Under the pieces are notes generated by a model that saw only the letters and a program-made list of their open reading frames with translations, had not been told where the DNA came from and ran no database searches. Below, piece after piece: positions 1 through 11,712 of a stretch of DNA of 64,000 nt (the stretch's first letter is position 1; every line of letters begins with the position of its first letter). A program made the position numbers and the translations under genes. Origin of the DNA: Alternaria dauci (taxonomy: Eukaryota > Ascomycota > Dothideomycetes > Pleosporales > Pleosporaceae). The stretch is taken from assembly GCF_042100115.1 (NCBI RefSeq), contig NC_091273.1, positions 4,216,001 through 4,280,000 on the forward strand, given 5' to 3'.

Positions 1-64
1 AGAAAAGCGATAACACCGAATCTCTATACATGCATATGTCTCTGCATTGTTAGCTTGCTTTTAG

Positions 65-1185
65 GCTTCAGCGGCAGCTGGTTGTTCTCGAGAAGAGTAT
101 TGAAAGATGACACCACGACGATCAATGGCAGCGAATGCACCAAACCAGCCGTACGACGTGAATGGCGAAGTCTGAGCGAATCCGAGAAAGACGCGTACAC
201 GGATGCTGTACTTTGTCTACAAACAAAGCCATCGCGGATCGGAATGAATCATACTCTCTGGGACGACTTTCCATACGTACACTTTCAGTCTAACGATGAC
301 AGTAAGTATAAGATATTCAGTCAGACTCACTCCATGACTAACACGAATTACCAGTACACTTTGCGGCATCATTCCTCACCTGGCACCGTTACATCATCCA
401 TACCTATCATCAAGCGTTGGTGACAGAGTGTGCCTACAACGGAGAGCTTCCGTGAGTATGAATGATCAAACTGCGTATCTTTACTAACCTCGCTCAGATA
501 CTGGGACTGGACGCTCGACTGGCAGAACCTCTCTGCTGCGCCAGTCTTGGATCTCGACCATGGCTTCTCCGGCAACGGCCGCGAAAGCTCAGAACCCAGC
601 CCCTTCTTTCCACGTTCGCATTGCATTGAAGATGGTCCATTTGCTAACGTTAATGTTTCACTTGCTGGTTCTACATATGCGCCCCATTGCCTGACTCGCG
701 ACTTTGGCTCCTTCAAGCATGAGCCCGTTGCGAACCTATCGCAACACCTTCGGCCGAGCGCTATTGAGGCTCTAATGGAAGAAGACGACTACTACAAATT
801 CCTGGTCAAATTTGAGGACGGCGCGCATATTGCGATACCGAAGTTCATTATGGGAGATTTTCGGCTGTTCACGTCGCCCAATGGTAGGTGCTTCCAGTTT
901 TTTACGACCGTGTTGTTTACGTTCCTGGGAGTGGTAGACAGCCTTGCTGACGCATTGATAGATCCAATATTCTTCCTTCATCATGGGCAAATTGACAGGA
1001 TCTGGTGGCGGTGGCAGCAACACGATTTACAACGGCGACAGAATATGTACACAGGCAGCTTCAAACCCAGGTCGGAGGAGCAGGCGAGTGTCGACGACAT
1101 CGTCTCGATTGGGGGTCTTGCCCCGGATATCAAGGCTTCAGAACTCTTGAATGTACGATCGGGTATATTTTGCTATACATACTAG
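65..1185 (+). CDS. Tyrosinase-like type-3 copper protein, 5' end outside window
   Basis: Member of the tyrosinase/catechol oxidase family, which oxidises phenols to quinones with a two-copper centre. Exons are 65-301, 355-451, 498-883 and 962-1185; the three GT-AG introns restore one frame. No usable ATG lies upstream (TAG at 51-53 closes the frame with the only near ATGs), so an earlier exon carrying the signal peptide is probably missing and 65 is an acceptor after TTTAG. The CuA region has three histidines (DFPYVH, then IHFAASFLTWHR) followed by PYWDW. CuB keeps the first histidine (826-828) and DPIFFLHH, but the second expected ligand, four residues after the first histidine, is proline (838-840). 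The CYTY end matches short fungal family members. It lies 45 bases tail to tail from the beta-glucosidase. Oxidase activity is doubtful because of the lost ligand. Confidence 0.85.
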
Positions 1186-1230
1186 GAAATAAGTCGACTG
1201 AACCAGTCAAGTATGCAACCAACTGATTCC

Positions 1231-3652
1231 TCACACCTGCATCGTTGCAACAGCCTTCAAATCTCGGCTGCTAGCGCCAACATGCATCTTGTAATCGCCC
1301 TTCACCACCGCCCATTCTTGCGCAACGACATCCCACACACTCAGATCCCTCCTGCGAAGCTGGAATTGCACTTTCTCGGTCGCACCAGGCTTGACGGTAA
1401 CTTTCTGGAAGCCGCGCAGCTGTCTGACTGGCTCATCAGCAGCAGCAGGAAACTCGACATACAGCTGTGCGACCTCCGCGCCGGCGACACTGCCGGTGTT
1501 GGTTACAGTGGTGCTTACGGTAGCAACGAGATCCCAGAGATCCTCGCGGCCGCCAACGGCGAGTGCACCAGATGCGTAGGTCTCGGATAATTTCTCGGCA
1601 TCGGAAGTGACGGTGACGGTAGACGCGTACTCGAAAGTAGTGTAGCTCAATCCAAAACCGAATTCGTAACCGACAGTCTTGTTTTGCTGATCAAAGTACT
1701 TGTAGTCGATGAAGTTACCTTCGGTAAAGTCAATCTCGGATGCTTCGCTGATCTGGAAGTTGGAGTCGTAATCAGACTCGTTCTTGGCGAGCGTGTGCAC
1801 GAGCTTGCCGGAAGGGTTGACGTCGCCAAACAAGACTTGGTTGATGGCGTGACCAGAAGACTGACCGAGCGGGCCGCCATAGAGGATCGCGGTGACGTTC
1901 TCATGATCGTCCCACTGGGACAAGAGGCGTGGACCCACAGTGTTGACAACAACGATAGTGTTGTTGCAGTTGTCCGCGACGTAGTTGACCAAGTAGTCTT
2001 GCTCTGCATTTGCAAGCTCAGTCCTGTCACCTCCCTCGCCAGCCCAGGCATTGATGAAGACAATGCACGCATCAGAGCCGTCTGCCATACCAAGAGTGGT
2101 TTCTTGGATCTCTGTACCGGCACCGTCGCTGATTATCATGCCTCCGCCTGAGCTTTCAACGACTGTGTTATTCAACCACCACTTGAGCATGAGCCCATCT
2201 GATTCGGCTCGTTCGTTGAAGGCCTGGAATGGAGTGACCAGAAATGCGTTCGAGGACATTGCACTACCGCCGTTCTGAGTCATGTGTCCCTCCATGGTAT
2301 CAGGCACACCAGACTGAACGGTGAGAGCAGTGTTTGGTCCGACATTGCGCGGAGCGGCATGGCTGCCAAAGATGGATACGACACGCTGAGCTTTGGTGAG
2401 TGGAAGAGCACCATCAGTGTTCTTCAAAAGCACCAATGACTCTGCTGCATACTTGCGCGCCAATTCGCCGTGTTTGCCACGTACGTCAACATGGTCTGTG
2501 TAGCCTGCATGTGTCGGATAGTCGATGTCTTGCTCTTGGAGAAAGTAGCCGATGACGTTGCGGATGACCATATCGTTTAGGCGATCTTCAGTGAAGGTGC
2601 CATTGGCTATGCCAGCAATGAGCGTGGCATTGCTCCAGGAGGACGAAGACCCATAGTCAAGCCCGGCATTCGCAGAGTCAACGCCTGTCTTCTGAGCACC
2701 TGCATCTGGGCTAACAAAACCAGGGAAGCCCATCTCAGTTTTGAGAAGCCTTGAAAGTGTGTCCTGGTTCTCGCACCCGTAAGTGCCGTTGATACGGTTC
2801 ATCGAGCACATGACAGCACCAACGCCGTTCTTGACCGTGTCGTAGAACGGTGCGAGGTAGGTCTCGTGGAGAGCTTTGTCGTCGATCACAACACTATAGG
2901 CTTCGGAAGAAGATGCCGTGGAGTTATCCGGGAGGTCCTGGCGACGTCGCATGCTAGGGGGTGCGCTGCCAGCACCACCATCTGTAGAGTTGCCTCCAGG
3001 GCCACCAACACCTCCACCCATTCCACCACCCATACTGCCCGAGCCTTGACGGTTGGTCTCCTGCTCATTCAGTACGTAGTGCTTGGCGCCAGGGATAACG
3101 CCACTAGCAGACATTCCTTTGGCCAATGCACCACCCATAATGCCAGAGAAGTAAGAGTCAGGACCATAGCTCTCGCCGCCTCGTCCACCCCAGGGCGAAC
3201 GTCCAAGGGGCTGTACAGTGGGAGCATAACCAACATTGACTCCCTTGCCCTTGAACTCTGCCCCCAAGGCTTGACCTTGGCCCTCGAGTATGGCCTTGTC
3301 CCAGGTCATGGCCATTGCAATGCCTGCTGGCCAAGCGGTGACATAGTAGTAGTTGATGGGATTGGCAGACGAATCGAGGACCTCAAGAGCAGAGAAATTG
3401 CCAGCACTACCTCCAGTGATTATGGACAGCTTTTCGGAGGAGCTGAGGGCATCGACAAAAGCGGAAGCCTTGTCGTATGCGCTTTGCCAGCTACCGAGCT
3501 TGACTACAGCACATCGTCAGCAGACATTGAGGATTTCCGGAGGGGCACGTACTGGTCCCAGAGCTAAGTATAGCTTCAGTGTAGTTTGATGAGACAGCGG
3601 CCTCAGCAGCGCCAAAAAAGATGGCCGCAAGAAGCCAAAGATCGGTCTTCAT
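1231..3652 (-). CDS. Secreted GH3 beta-glucosidase
   Basis: Glycoside hydrolase family 3 enzyme releasing glucose from beta-glucosides outside the cell. Exon 1 is 3553-3652 and exon 2 is 1231-3503, with a 49-base intron (GTACGT...GCTGTAG); the product has 790 residues. The start gives a clear signal peptide (MKTDLWLLAAIFFGAAEA). The N-terminal barrel has AKHYVLNEQ, and the nucleophile Asp is in GFVSPDAGA (about residue 300; most family members have SDW here). The acid/base Glu is in AGEGGDR (about 523). A fibronectin III-like domain ends the protein (VAQLYVEFPA...). Odd: a Gly/Ser-rich insertion with MRRR at about residues 186-236 interrupts the catalytic domain just after the NEQE motif. The family call is firm; the substrate (cellobiose, laminaribiose or other) is not visible. 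Confidence 0.95.
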
Positions 3653-4777
3653 GATCAAAGTAGTATGTATTCTTGAGTCTTGAGCAATGCAGTGTTTTCA
3701 AAACCAAGATTGGAGAACGGCCGATTGGAAACGAGTGAGAATGGCCACAAGCGAGTGATAGATGAGCAAATGATTGACAACGTGACAAGAATGGCTAGAA
3801 AACGAAGCGCCTTCTGCGATCTTAAGCAAGATCCTCAAATTTGCAACGCAATCACAGGACAAGCTTCATGGCGCAGACATGCTTTCCGGGTAAAGGCTTA
3901 TCAACGTGCTGACGAGTGCCACGACAGCTTGGCTAGGTTTCCCGTGCATCGAGGAGTTTCGATACCGAAAAAGCGAGTCAAGAGAGACGAGGCCTTTCCA
4001 GATTCCTCAATGGCAACGCATTTCTAGATTGATGCCTTGATGTTGTTGGATTAGCGTTGTGGCGCCGCGTAGGCATCGTTGCGAATGCTTGGTCCGTGCT
4101 CAGATGAAGACCAAAGCTAGCATCAGCCACCAATCACAGATGGCAATCTACACCAGGACCTCGTCATCACTGGGCGGGTAGTTACATGGTGACTGACGGG
4201 GTTCTCAGAACCCATGCGGCGTTGACAGTGATGGGAGTTGTTGACTGTTTAGCAGAGGTGCCAAGATCGCGGTCTACAATGGATACTGTCTAATGTGAAG
4301 TCAGAAAGAAAACGCAAAAGCTGGGGACGCGCTCGTACAACGCCAGACATACCTCCGCGCGTCTGAAAACATGCGTTCTCCTATAGGCGTCCCATGGGCA
4401 GAGACGGGTGTCGGGCTTGCGTATCGCGAGCGGGAAGACGCGCACAAGCATCGCGAGCCCAGCCTCCACTCCCCATCCCAGACGTGAGCTAGACATGGCA
4501 ATGTCCGCCGTGACATACTTGAGCGCGATGACGCGGATCGGAGAAAAGCCGCAGTTCAGGGTCCACAGGCACGGAAGCGACCAGGGCAATGAAAGAACTT
4601 GATTTGGTTGATGGTTCTAATGGTAAACATCTTCAAAACAAACACTTGCGCATGAGGATGAAGTGAGATGTTGGTGTTCTCGCGGTCAAAGCCAATGAAT
4701 GCGCGCACGTACCAGCGTTGACGTCAAATTGCTTGGCTATGCGGAACCCAAATGCAGCCCTCATGTCAAACTCTTCT
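3653..4777. other. Intergenic, no gene seen
   Basis: It holds the promoter of the GH3 gene and the 3' flank of the transporter gene. Open frames here (for example the minus-strand frame 4290-4589) have no recognisable domain or coding bias and were not called. Confidence 0.6.
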
Positions 4778-5921
4778 CTAAACTTGCTCCCGGCAAACCT
4801 CCTCCTGACTTTGGGATATCCCTTTTCTGTCCTTGAGCCTCATCCATCTTCCCAAGTCTTGCTCTGGCCTCCTCATCGATTCGTAGCGATGACCGTCAAT
4901 GAGGATGTCTTCTTGACCCTGGAGGTGTAGATACCAGTAGAGGACTCCAACGAACAGGCCGCCACCCACAATGTTACCAAGCAGTGCAGGAGCGATGCCT
5001 TTCCAGATGTACATGCCGATGGTGATGTCGGGTGAGCCGTGGAAGATGGCATTGGGTATCAGGAACATGTTGGCGACGACGTGATCTGGTACATATGGTC
5101 AGCTTATCTGTAAACGTAGGTACAATGGTATGGTGCTTACCGAAGCCCAATGATACGAACGCAAATGTCGGCCACCATATGCCAACGACCTTGGACACGT
5201 AGTCCCGACCCGAACATCCGAGAAAGCATGCCAGACACACCAACCAATTCGCGCCGATGCCTTTCAGGAGGATCTGGTACCATTCTGGTTCAACTTGCTT
5301 CTTGTAGGCAAAGTGTAACGACTCGTCCCGATACATCTTCCCATCGAACAGTCCGCCATCTGTGTCAGGTCAGCTTCGCATCTTTCATGTCACGGCTACT
5401 ATCGGAGACTTACACCCTACGATGACACAACACACGAACAAACTTCCCGCAAGGTTTCCAAAGAAAGTAACAACCCAGTGCCGCAGCATCCGCCAGATGC
5501 TGAGTCGTCTGTGCAGTGCGGCAACAGTCGTGTACATAAAGCTGCCTGTACACAAGTCGCTGCCCGTCATCTGCACGATGACTAAACCGTATGGAAATAC
5601 GAGCGCCGCGATCGTCTTTAGGAGACCCGGTGCATTCTCCTGATACCACGGTGCCGTGTTGGTTGAAATGAGCGTTGCGCATGCGAAAGATAATATCATG
5701 CCAGCCGAGCAGGCACTGAGGAAGCTCTTGTCGACGCGCATGTACGCCTTCTTGACGCCCATGCGCGAGACGATCTCGAAGGACTCTTGTGGAGTGTATG
5801 CATTGTTCGGTGATTGGTGCATGCTGTAAGCTTGGTGTTGAGTTGGTATCGATGAAAGAGTCGTTGGGAGAGCATTAATAGGGGTTGCTATCCCAGAGGA
5901 AGGGGTCGACTGTAGATGCAT
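4778..5921 (-). CDS. Formate/nitrite transporter family (FNT) channel
   Basis: Plasma-membrane anion channel of the FNT family, which in ascomycetes includes the nitrite carrier NitA. Exons 5414-5921, 5141-5359 and 4778-5085 are joined by 54- and 55-base GT-AG introns. Starting at the ATG at 5921 the protein has 344 residues; an in-frame ATG at 5822 would shorten it by 33 residues. Six hydrophobic segments are visible. Family hallmarks are FPYGLVIVQMTGSDLCTGSF in the first half and DHVVANMFLIPNAIF across the second junction. The N-terminal 60 residues before FEIVSRMGVKKA are polar and cytosolic. No nitrate-assimilation gene is adjacent, so whether it carries formate, nitrite or another monocarboxylate cannot be said from context. 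Confidence 0.85.
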
Positions 5922-7215
5922 TGGCAAGAGTGTATGAGGCAGTACATGTCTTGGTGATGTTGATCTGTGGGCCATATTCGTCGTCGTGGCTGAGGCGATT
6001 CGTAAGGAGACGCACGACGAAGCTGCGCAGCAGGACCGAAGCAAAGAGATCAAAGCTTCAACACCGACGATCAAATGGCAGTAGCCGTCGAATTAAATAC
6101 AGTAAGCACCACAAGACTGTCCTGTTTCAAGGTTCCGACATGTATCCGCACGATCCCCAGCACATCTCCGAAAACCGAATTACCTTCGGACATGCTATCA
6201 TTCAATCTCGTCGCGCCCAAGATGGGAACTGTCGGGCATACCCCCGACTAAGCAACAATTTGTTGCGGCTCTTTCTCGCGCTCCGTTGCGCCCAGGCAGC
6301 TTGGCGAGGAACTTTTCGGCCTCATTGACGCTGGTTGAATCGCCAAGGTCTTGCGCCAAGTCACAAGCGTGCGGCACCGCATTCCCATAATTGGAACTTT
6401 TTCTCATCGTCGCGATAAGAGACCATGGTGTTGATTTCGATTCTGGGGCATGGCCAAGGAACAGCGCATGCTCTGAATGTCCAAAACTAGTGTGGCTGTA
6501 CGGGTACATAACGTTTGTTGGTGACGTGCAACGAGGTCAAGTAATCATTGACCTCCTGTCGATTGTATTTTCACATGCCCGTCACATGGTCGCCGCATAA
6601 TCACGCTATGCTCTTTCTAGCAGACCAAGGGTACTTGGTACAACGTAAGCAGCAGTCGTATGAAGGAAATTGACACATGGCACGAAGCTCAATTCCATTG
6701 ATGTCTCCGGTTGTAGTAATTGTTTCGCGGATCGCATGTTCGTTGGACTTGACTGTCTTCCTATTAGTTGCGTACATCCATGGCGACAAGACTCTGATCG
6801 TAACAGTCCGAAAGCTCAAGGCTGTGTGATCGAAATACGGTTCTCCGTGCAAGCCATGGGTCTCACAAGGTAGAGGCATGCCATAGCTGGCATCTTTCAG
6901 CGTTCCGTGCGTTGAATTCTTGCGGTACCTTCCGTCGTCTCCAGACTACGTCTAGTCATAAGTAATGACTGTTCCCCGTGGGTCTCGAATCAACTGACGC
7001 CGAAGATTTGCTACTAGTGTGAGGGCATAGCCTAAGATTGCTTTCAGTGTTGAAAGAGGAAGTGGATGCTGTCATTACGGAAGGAAAAAGCATCGAGACG
7101 GACTATGACGCTCGCATATACGTTGCGACAAGTGATGAGGATGTGTGAAGAGGGAGTGGTAGGGGTAGGGTCGGAAAGAGGCCTGTCGTTATCGATAAGG
7201 ACTAGCGTGAACTTG
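5922..7215. other. Long intergenic region
   Basis: Divergent promoter space between the FNT gene and MSH2, about 1.3 kb. Short open frames on both strands show no domain. A perfect GATA palindrome (TTATCGATAA, 7189-7198) lies at the MSH2 end. Confidence 0.6.
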
Positions 7216-7234
7216 ACGCGTCCTGGCGACGCGC
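7216..7234 (+). promoter_or_regulatory. MluI cell-cycle box-like elements upstream of MSH2
   Basis: ACGCGT at 7216-7221 followed by ACGCGC at 7229-7234, about 100 bases before the MSH2 start. ACGCGT is the core of the MCB element bound by the MBF complex, which drives G1/S expression of DNA replication and repair genes in yeasts. Function here is inferred from motif and position only. Confidence 0.5.
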
Positions 7235-7330
7235 CTCCATCAATTAACGGAAGGCGCGCCCAATCATCTCAGCTTTCACTCTTTCTCTCCGCCGTTCAAC
7301 CTCACGTCAGTCCTCCCACAGCATATCGAT

Positions 7331-10185
7331 ATGGCTTCCCGACCAGAGATCAAGGAAGAGGACGAGTCGGGCTTCTGCAAGTTCTTCCGCAACTTGCCTG
7401 ACAAAGATGACGAGACGGTGCGCATCTTCGACCGCGGTGACTACTACAGCGCCCACGGCGAAGATGCCAAGTTCATCGCAAACACAGTAAGGGCGCTCGG
7501 CTCAATTGGGGAAGATTCAAGATACTGACATGTATTCAGGTCTACAAAACCACAGCCGTCATCCGTAAGCTGGGACGGGATCCAGGTCTCGAGTCTGTTA
7601 CCATGACCATCACCGTCTTCCGCAATTTCCTCCGCGACGCACTCTTCAGACTCAGCAAACGTATCGAGATATGGCAATCGACAGGCAAGCGGATGGACTG
7701 GAAGGTGGTCAAGCAGGCTTCACCCGGTAATCTGCAGGACCTGGAAGACGAATTGGGCGGTCAGATCGAGAATGCACCCATAATATTAGCGGTCAAGGTG
7801 TCAGCAAAAGCATCGGAAGCGCGCAACGTGGGCGTATGCTTTGCAGACGCAAGTGTGCGAGAGCTTGGCGTCACAGAGTTCCTCGACAACGACCTCTACT
7901 CCAACTTCGAATCACTTCTAATCCAGCTGGGCGTGAAGGAGTGTCTGATACAGGTTGATACTTCCAAGAAGGACGTGGAGCTGGGCAAACTTCGGACCAT
8001 CGCCGACAACTGTGGTTGCGCAGTAGCTGAGCGGTCAGCGACGGACTTTGGTACAAAAGATATCGAACAGGATCTTCCGCGGTTACTGAAGGACGAGCGG
8101 GCAGCCGGCTCGTTGCCGTTGACCGATCTGAAGCTGGCCATGGGCTCGGCTGCATGCTTGATCCGATACCTAGGAGTCATGTCAGACCCTTCAAACTTTG
8201 GACAATACCAGCTCTACCAACACGACCTCTCGCAATACATGAAGCTCGATGCCGCTGCCCTGAAGGCACTCAATCTCATGCCTGGACCACGAGACGGTGC
8301 AAAGAACATGAGCTTGTACGGACTGCTCAACCACTGCAAGACACCTACTGGTAGCCGACTACTAGCACAATGGCTGAAGCAGCCTCTGATGAACGTCAAG
8401 GACATCGAGCGGCGCCAGCAGCTGGTTGAGGCCTTTGTCAACGACACCGAGCTGAGACAGACGATGCAAGAAGAACACTTGCGTTCAATACCGGATCTGT
8501 ACCGACTGGCGAAGAAGTTCCAACGCAAGGCCGCAAACTTGGAGGACGTCGTACGAGCATATCAAGTCGTCATCCGGTTACCAGGCTTTCTCAGCTCCCT
8601 CGAGGCGGTCATGGACGAGCAGTACAAGGAGCCGCTCGATGCGGAGTACACAGACAAGCTCCGCCAATACACAACAGCATTCGCAGGGCTACAAGACATG
8701 GTGGAGACGACAGTGGATCTCGAAGCGCTCGACAACCACGAGTTCATCATCAAGCCTGAGTTTGACGAATCGTTGAAGACCATCCGCAAGCGTCTTGACA
8801 AGCTCAAGCGCGACATGGAGTCAGAGCACATGCGTGTAGGCGACGACCTCAACCAAGACACTGATAAGAAGCTTTTCCTGGAGAACCACAAGGTCAACGG
8901 ATGGTGCTTCCGACTCACTCGTAACGAAGCCGGCTGTATCAGACAAAAGAAGCAATACCAGGAAATCTCGACACAAAAGAACGGTGTCTACTTCACCACC
9001 AACAAACTGCAGGAAATGCGACGAGAATTCGATCAGCTTTCGGAAAACTACAACCGCACTCAATCCGGGCTCGTCAACGAAGTCGTCTCAGTAGCATCGT
9101 CGTACGTTCCCGTCGTGGAGAAGCTTGCCGCCGTGCTCGCACATCTGGATGTCATCGTCTCCTTTGCTCACGTATCTGTTCATGCACCAACCTCGTATGT
9201 CCGACCCACAATGCACGCGCGCGGCACTGGCAATACTATCCTCAAAGAGGCACGACATCCTTGCATGGAGCAGCAAGACGACATATCCTTCATCACAAAC
9301 GATGTTTCACTCGTACGCGACTCGAGCGAATTCCTAATCATCACCGGTCCCAACATGGGCGGAAAGTCTACCTACATCCGTCAGATTGGCGTCATCGCCC
9401 TCATGGCACAGATCGGCTGTTTCGTTCCATGTTCAGAAGCCGAGTTGACCATCTTTGACTGTATACTTGCTCGTGTCGGTGCAAGTGACAGCCAGATCAA
9501 GGGTGTGTCAACCTTCATGGCCGAGATGTTGGAAACGGCAAACATTCTCAAGTCCGCCACAAAAGAGTCCCTCATCATCATTGACGAGCTTGGTCGCGGA
9601 ACAAGTACATACGATGGTTTCGGTCTTGCATGGGCGATTTCCGAATACATTGTAAAGGAAATTGGTGCTTTCGCGTTGTTTGCAACACATTTCCACGAGT
9701 TGACTGCGCTCGTAGACACATATCCGCAGGTGCAGAATCTACACGTCGTAGCCCACATCTCAGAAGGCGCCGCTCCTGCCAACGGTGACGCAGATGCAGA
9801 TGTCGACATGGACGGCGCCGCCGTGCCCAAAAAACGCGAAGTCACTCTTCTATACAAGGTCGAACCTGGCTTCTCAGACCAATCTTTCGGTATCCACGTC
9901 GCAGAGCTCGTCCGTTTCCCGCAAAAGGTCATCAACATGGCGAAGCGGAAGGCAGACGAACTGGAGGATTTTGCAGGTAAACATGAGGAAGGTTATGTGC
10001 AAGCGAGTAAGGAAGAGGTGGAGGACGGAAGTCGCATGCTAAAAGAGGTACTGGTGAAGTGGAAGGAAGAGGTACAGAGCAAGGGGCTGACGAAGAAGCA
10101 ACAAGTAGAGAGAATGAGGGAGCTGGTCAAGGGGAATCCGGAGCTCATGGCTAATGGGTTCTTCAAGGGTGTTCAGGCCTTGTGA
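7331..10185 (+). CDS. MSH2: DNA mismatch repair ATPase MSH2
   Basis: MutS homologue that forms MutS-alpha and MutS-beta with MSH6 and MSH3 and recognises mismatches and loops in the nucleus. Exon 1 (7331-7486) encodes 52 residues; after a 53-base intron, exon 2 (7540-10185) completes a 933-residue protein, the usual fungal length. The N-terminal mismatch-binding domain begins FCKFFRNLPD. The lever and clamp region follows. The ATPase has Walker A GPNMGGKST (about residues 655-663) and Walker B LIIIDELGRG (about 730-739). A short acidic insertion (near DADADVDMDGA) sits between the ATPase and the C-terminal helix-turn-helix region. MCB-like boxes lie upstream. It is convergent with IST1. Confidence 0.98.
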
Positions 10186-10596
10186 GCGGCTTGACCAGCG
10201 TTTTGGCATATAAGAAAATTATGCACCCAACCGATGGTAGGTTTGTGGTAACTGTACTTGACTAGTGAGCGCATCAGCATGATACCAGTAGTCTATACAT
10301 ACAAACATTATCGAGGTCCCACAAGTATGTGGTGTCTATGGTGTTGCACGTTCCTGAGTAAATAACTATCGTGTAGAGTACTAGATGGAAACTTGGTAGA
10401 TTACTGCTATGCGCCGTCCTCATCTCCATGCATGTTGCCATGGCGGCATATTACAGTCCTTGCCTCCACTACCGGTTGCCTGCACTCAAAGGTGCGCATC
10501 CCGATGCGGCAACCCTGGGGCAAGCTGCGAAGAGCACTGGATCGTAACTTGACCTGGCTCGATGAAACAGGGACAAGATCGTCATTTCAGTTCGTC
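10186..10596. other. Convergent 3' flank between MSH2 and IST1
   Basis: Two genes end towards each other here; I see only untranslated 3' sequence. Confidence 0.6.
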
Positions 10597-11712
10597 TCAT
10601 CGCTTCAGCTCGGCAAACCGCTTAGCAAGCTCATCCACGTCCGGAATTCTTCCTAGTCCATCCTCCTTCTTTACCGGCTTCTTCGTATTTGACTCGCTTT
10701 TTGCTACCTTGGCCGCCGCACTTCCTGGTAACTTCAACCTCGGTGCTACGTTATCGGTACTAGGACTCGGCGGCACGACGCGCAGCGGACTTTGTGGACC
10801 CAGCTTCTTGGGTGTGGAGGCCTTTGCTAGCGCTTGCCTTTCCTCCAACTTCTTACTTGTACTGGGGTCCGCGTCGTCGGCTGGTGAAGGTTCTTCGAGC
10901 TCGGCCTTTTCACCTATGCCACCTGACGGCTCATCATCGTCATCGTCCTCTTCATCTTCACTCTTGGCTGTGCCATACGGTACTCCGTAGAATCTTGCAA
11001 TCTCCGTCATGTATGCCTCGACCAGCTCCTCCTTTGGGGTCTCAACCTTGAGCTTCTTAATGACCCGTTCTGCTACGCCTTCTCCTTCCATACTGGCCAC
11101 AGCAACATCCTTTCCGAACTTGTCTACCAGCAGCGCTCTGACGGTGTGCAGTTCCTTGATCTCGGTTCGCGGCGCGGCGTATATTATGCTGCGGACGGCT
11201 TCTTCTAGCGCTGGGTCGAGGAGTGTCGATGTGGAAGCGGATGAGGTGGTGTTCGACGAGGATACTTGCGATTCGAGCAGTTGCGAGCGCGCAAGTAGGA
11301 GTTCACAGTAGAGTTCGAGGATCTCGTGTAGTTCGGTGGTGATGTCGGTGCGGATTATGTTCTCTACGCGTATGCGCGCCGATTGCACTTTGCCAACCTG
11401 TAGAGAGGTCAATACGAGTAACACGGAACAGGACACAGCGAAGTCTGGACACGCGCTGTTGCCTTGCGCTCATGCGGCGCAATGCGCATCGGACCAAGGT
11501 ACAATGACAACATACCTCAATCAATTGCGCCATCTCTCTCCTTTGCTGCTTCACTTTTGCGCTGTCTTTCTGCTGCACCATGCGTAGCCGCGATATCGAC
11601 AGCTTGAGCTGCACCTTGAGCTTGTTCTGCCCCGCGTTAGGTTCCAGGCGCGATAACAGATTCCTTGGTGGATGTAGAAGGCACGTACGACTAATGACAT
11701 GGAGGGCGCCAT
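10597..11712 (-). CDS. IST1: IST1, regulator of Vps4 and ESCRT-III
   Basis: Endosomal sorting protein that binds Vps4 and Did2 and tunes ESCRT-III disassembly during multivesicular body formation. The gene has a 24-base first exon (11689-11712, MAPSMSLV), exon 2 at 11516-11626 and exon 3 at 10597-11397; introns of 62 and 118 bases are both phase 0. The product has 311 residues. The IST1 domain is unmistakable: KLKVQLKLSISRLRMVQQK, then VGKVQSARIRVENIIRTD and the helix LHEILELYCELLLARS. The C-terminal third is low-complexity, acidic and Pro/Ser-rich, ending in DVDELAKRFAELKR, which resembles the MIT-interacting motif that docks Vps4 (an expectation from the family, seen here as leucine spacing). 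The tiny first exon is inferred from splice signals. Confidence 0.93.

Noticed and set aside
4290..4589. Minus-strand open frame of 99 codons between GH3 and FNT genes
   Set aside because: A second overlapping frame of similar length exists, and neither shows a domain or neighbour support.
7189..7198. GATA palindrome as an AreA site for the FNT transporter
   Set aside because: It lies almost 1.3 kb from the transporter start and close to MSH2; nitrogen control of the transporter cannot be argued from it.
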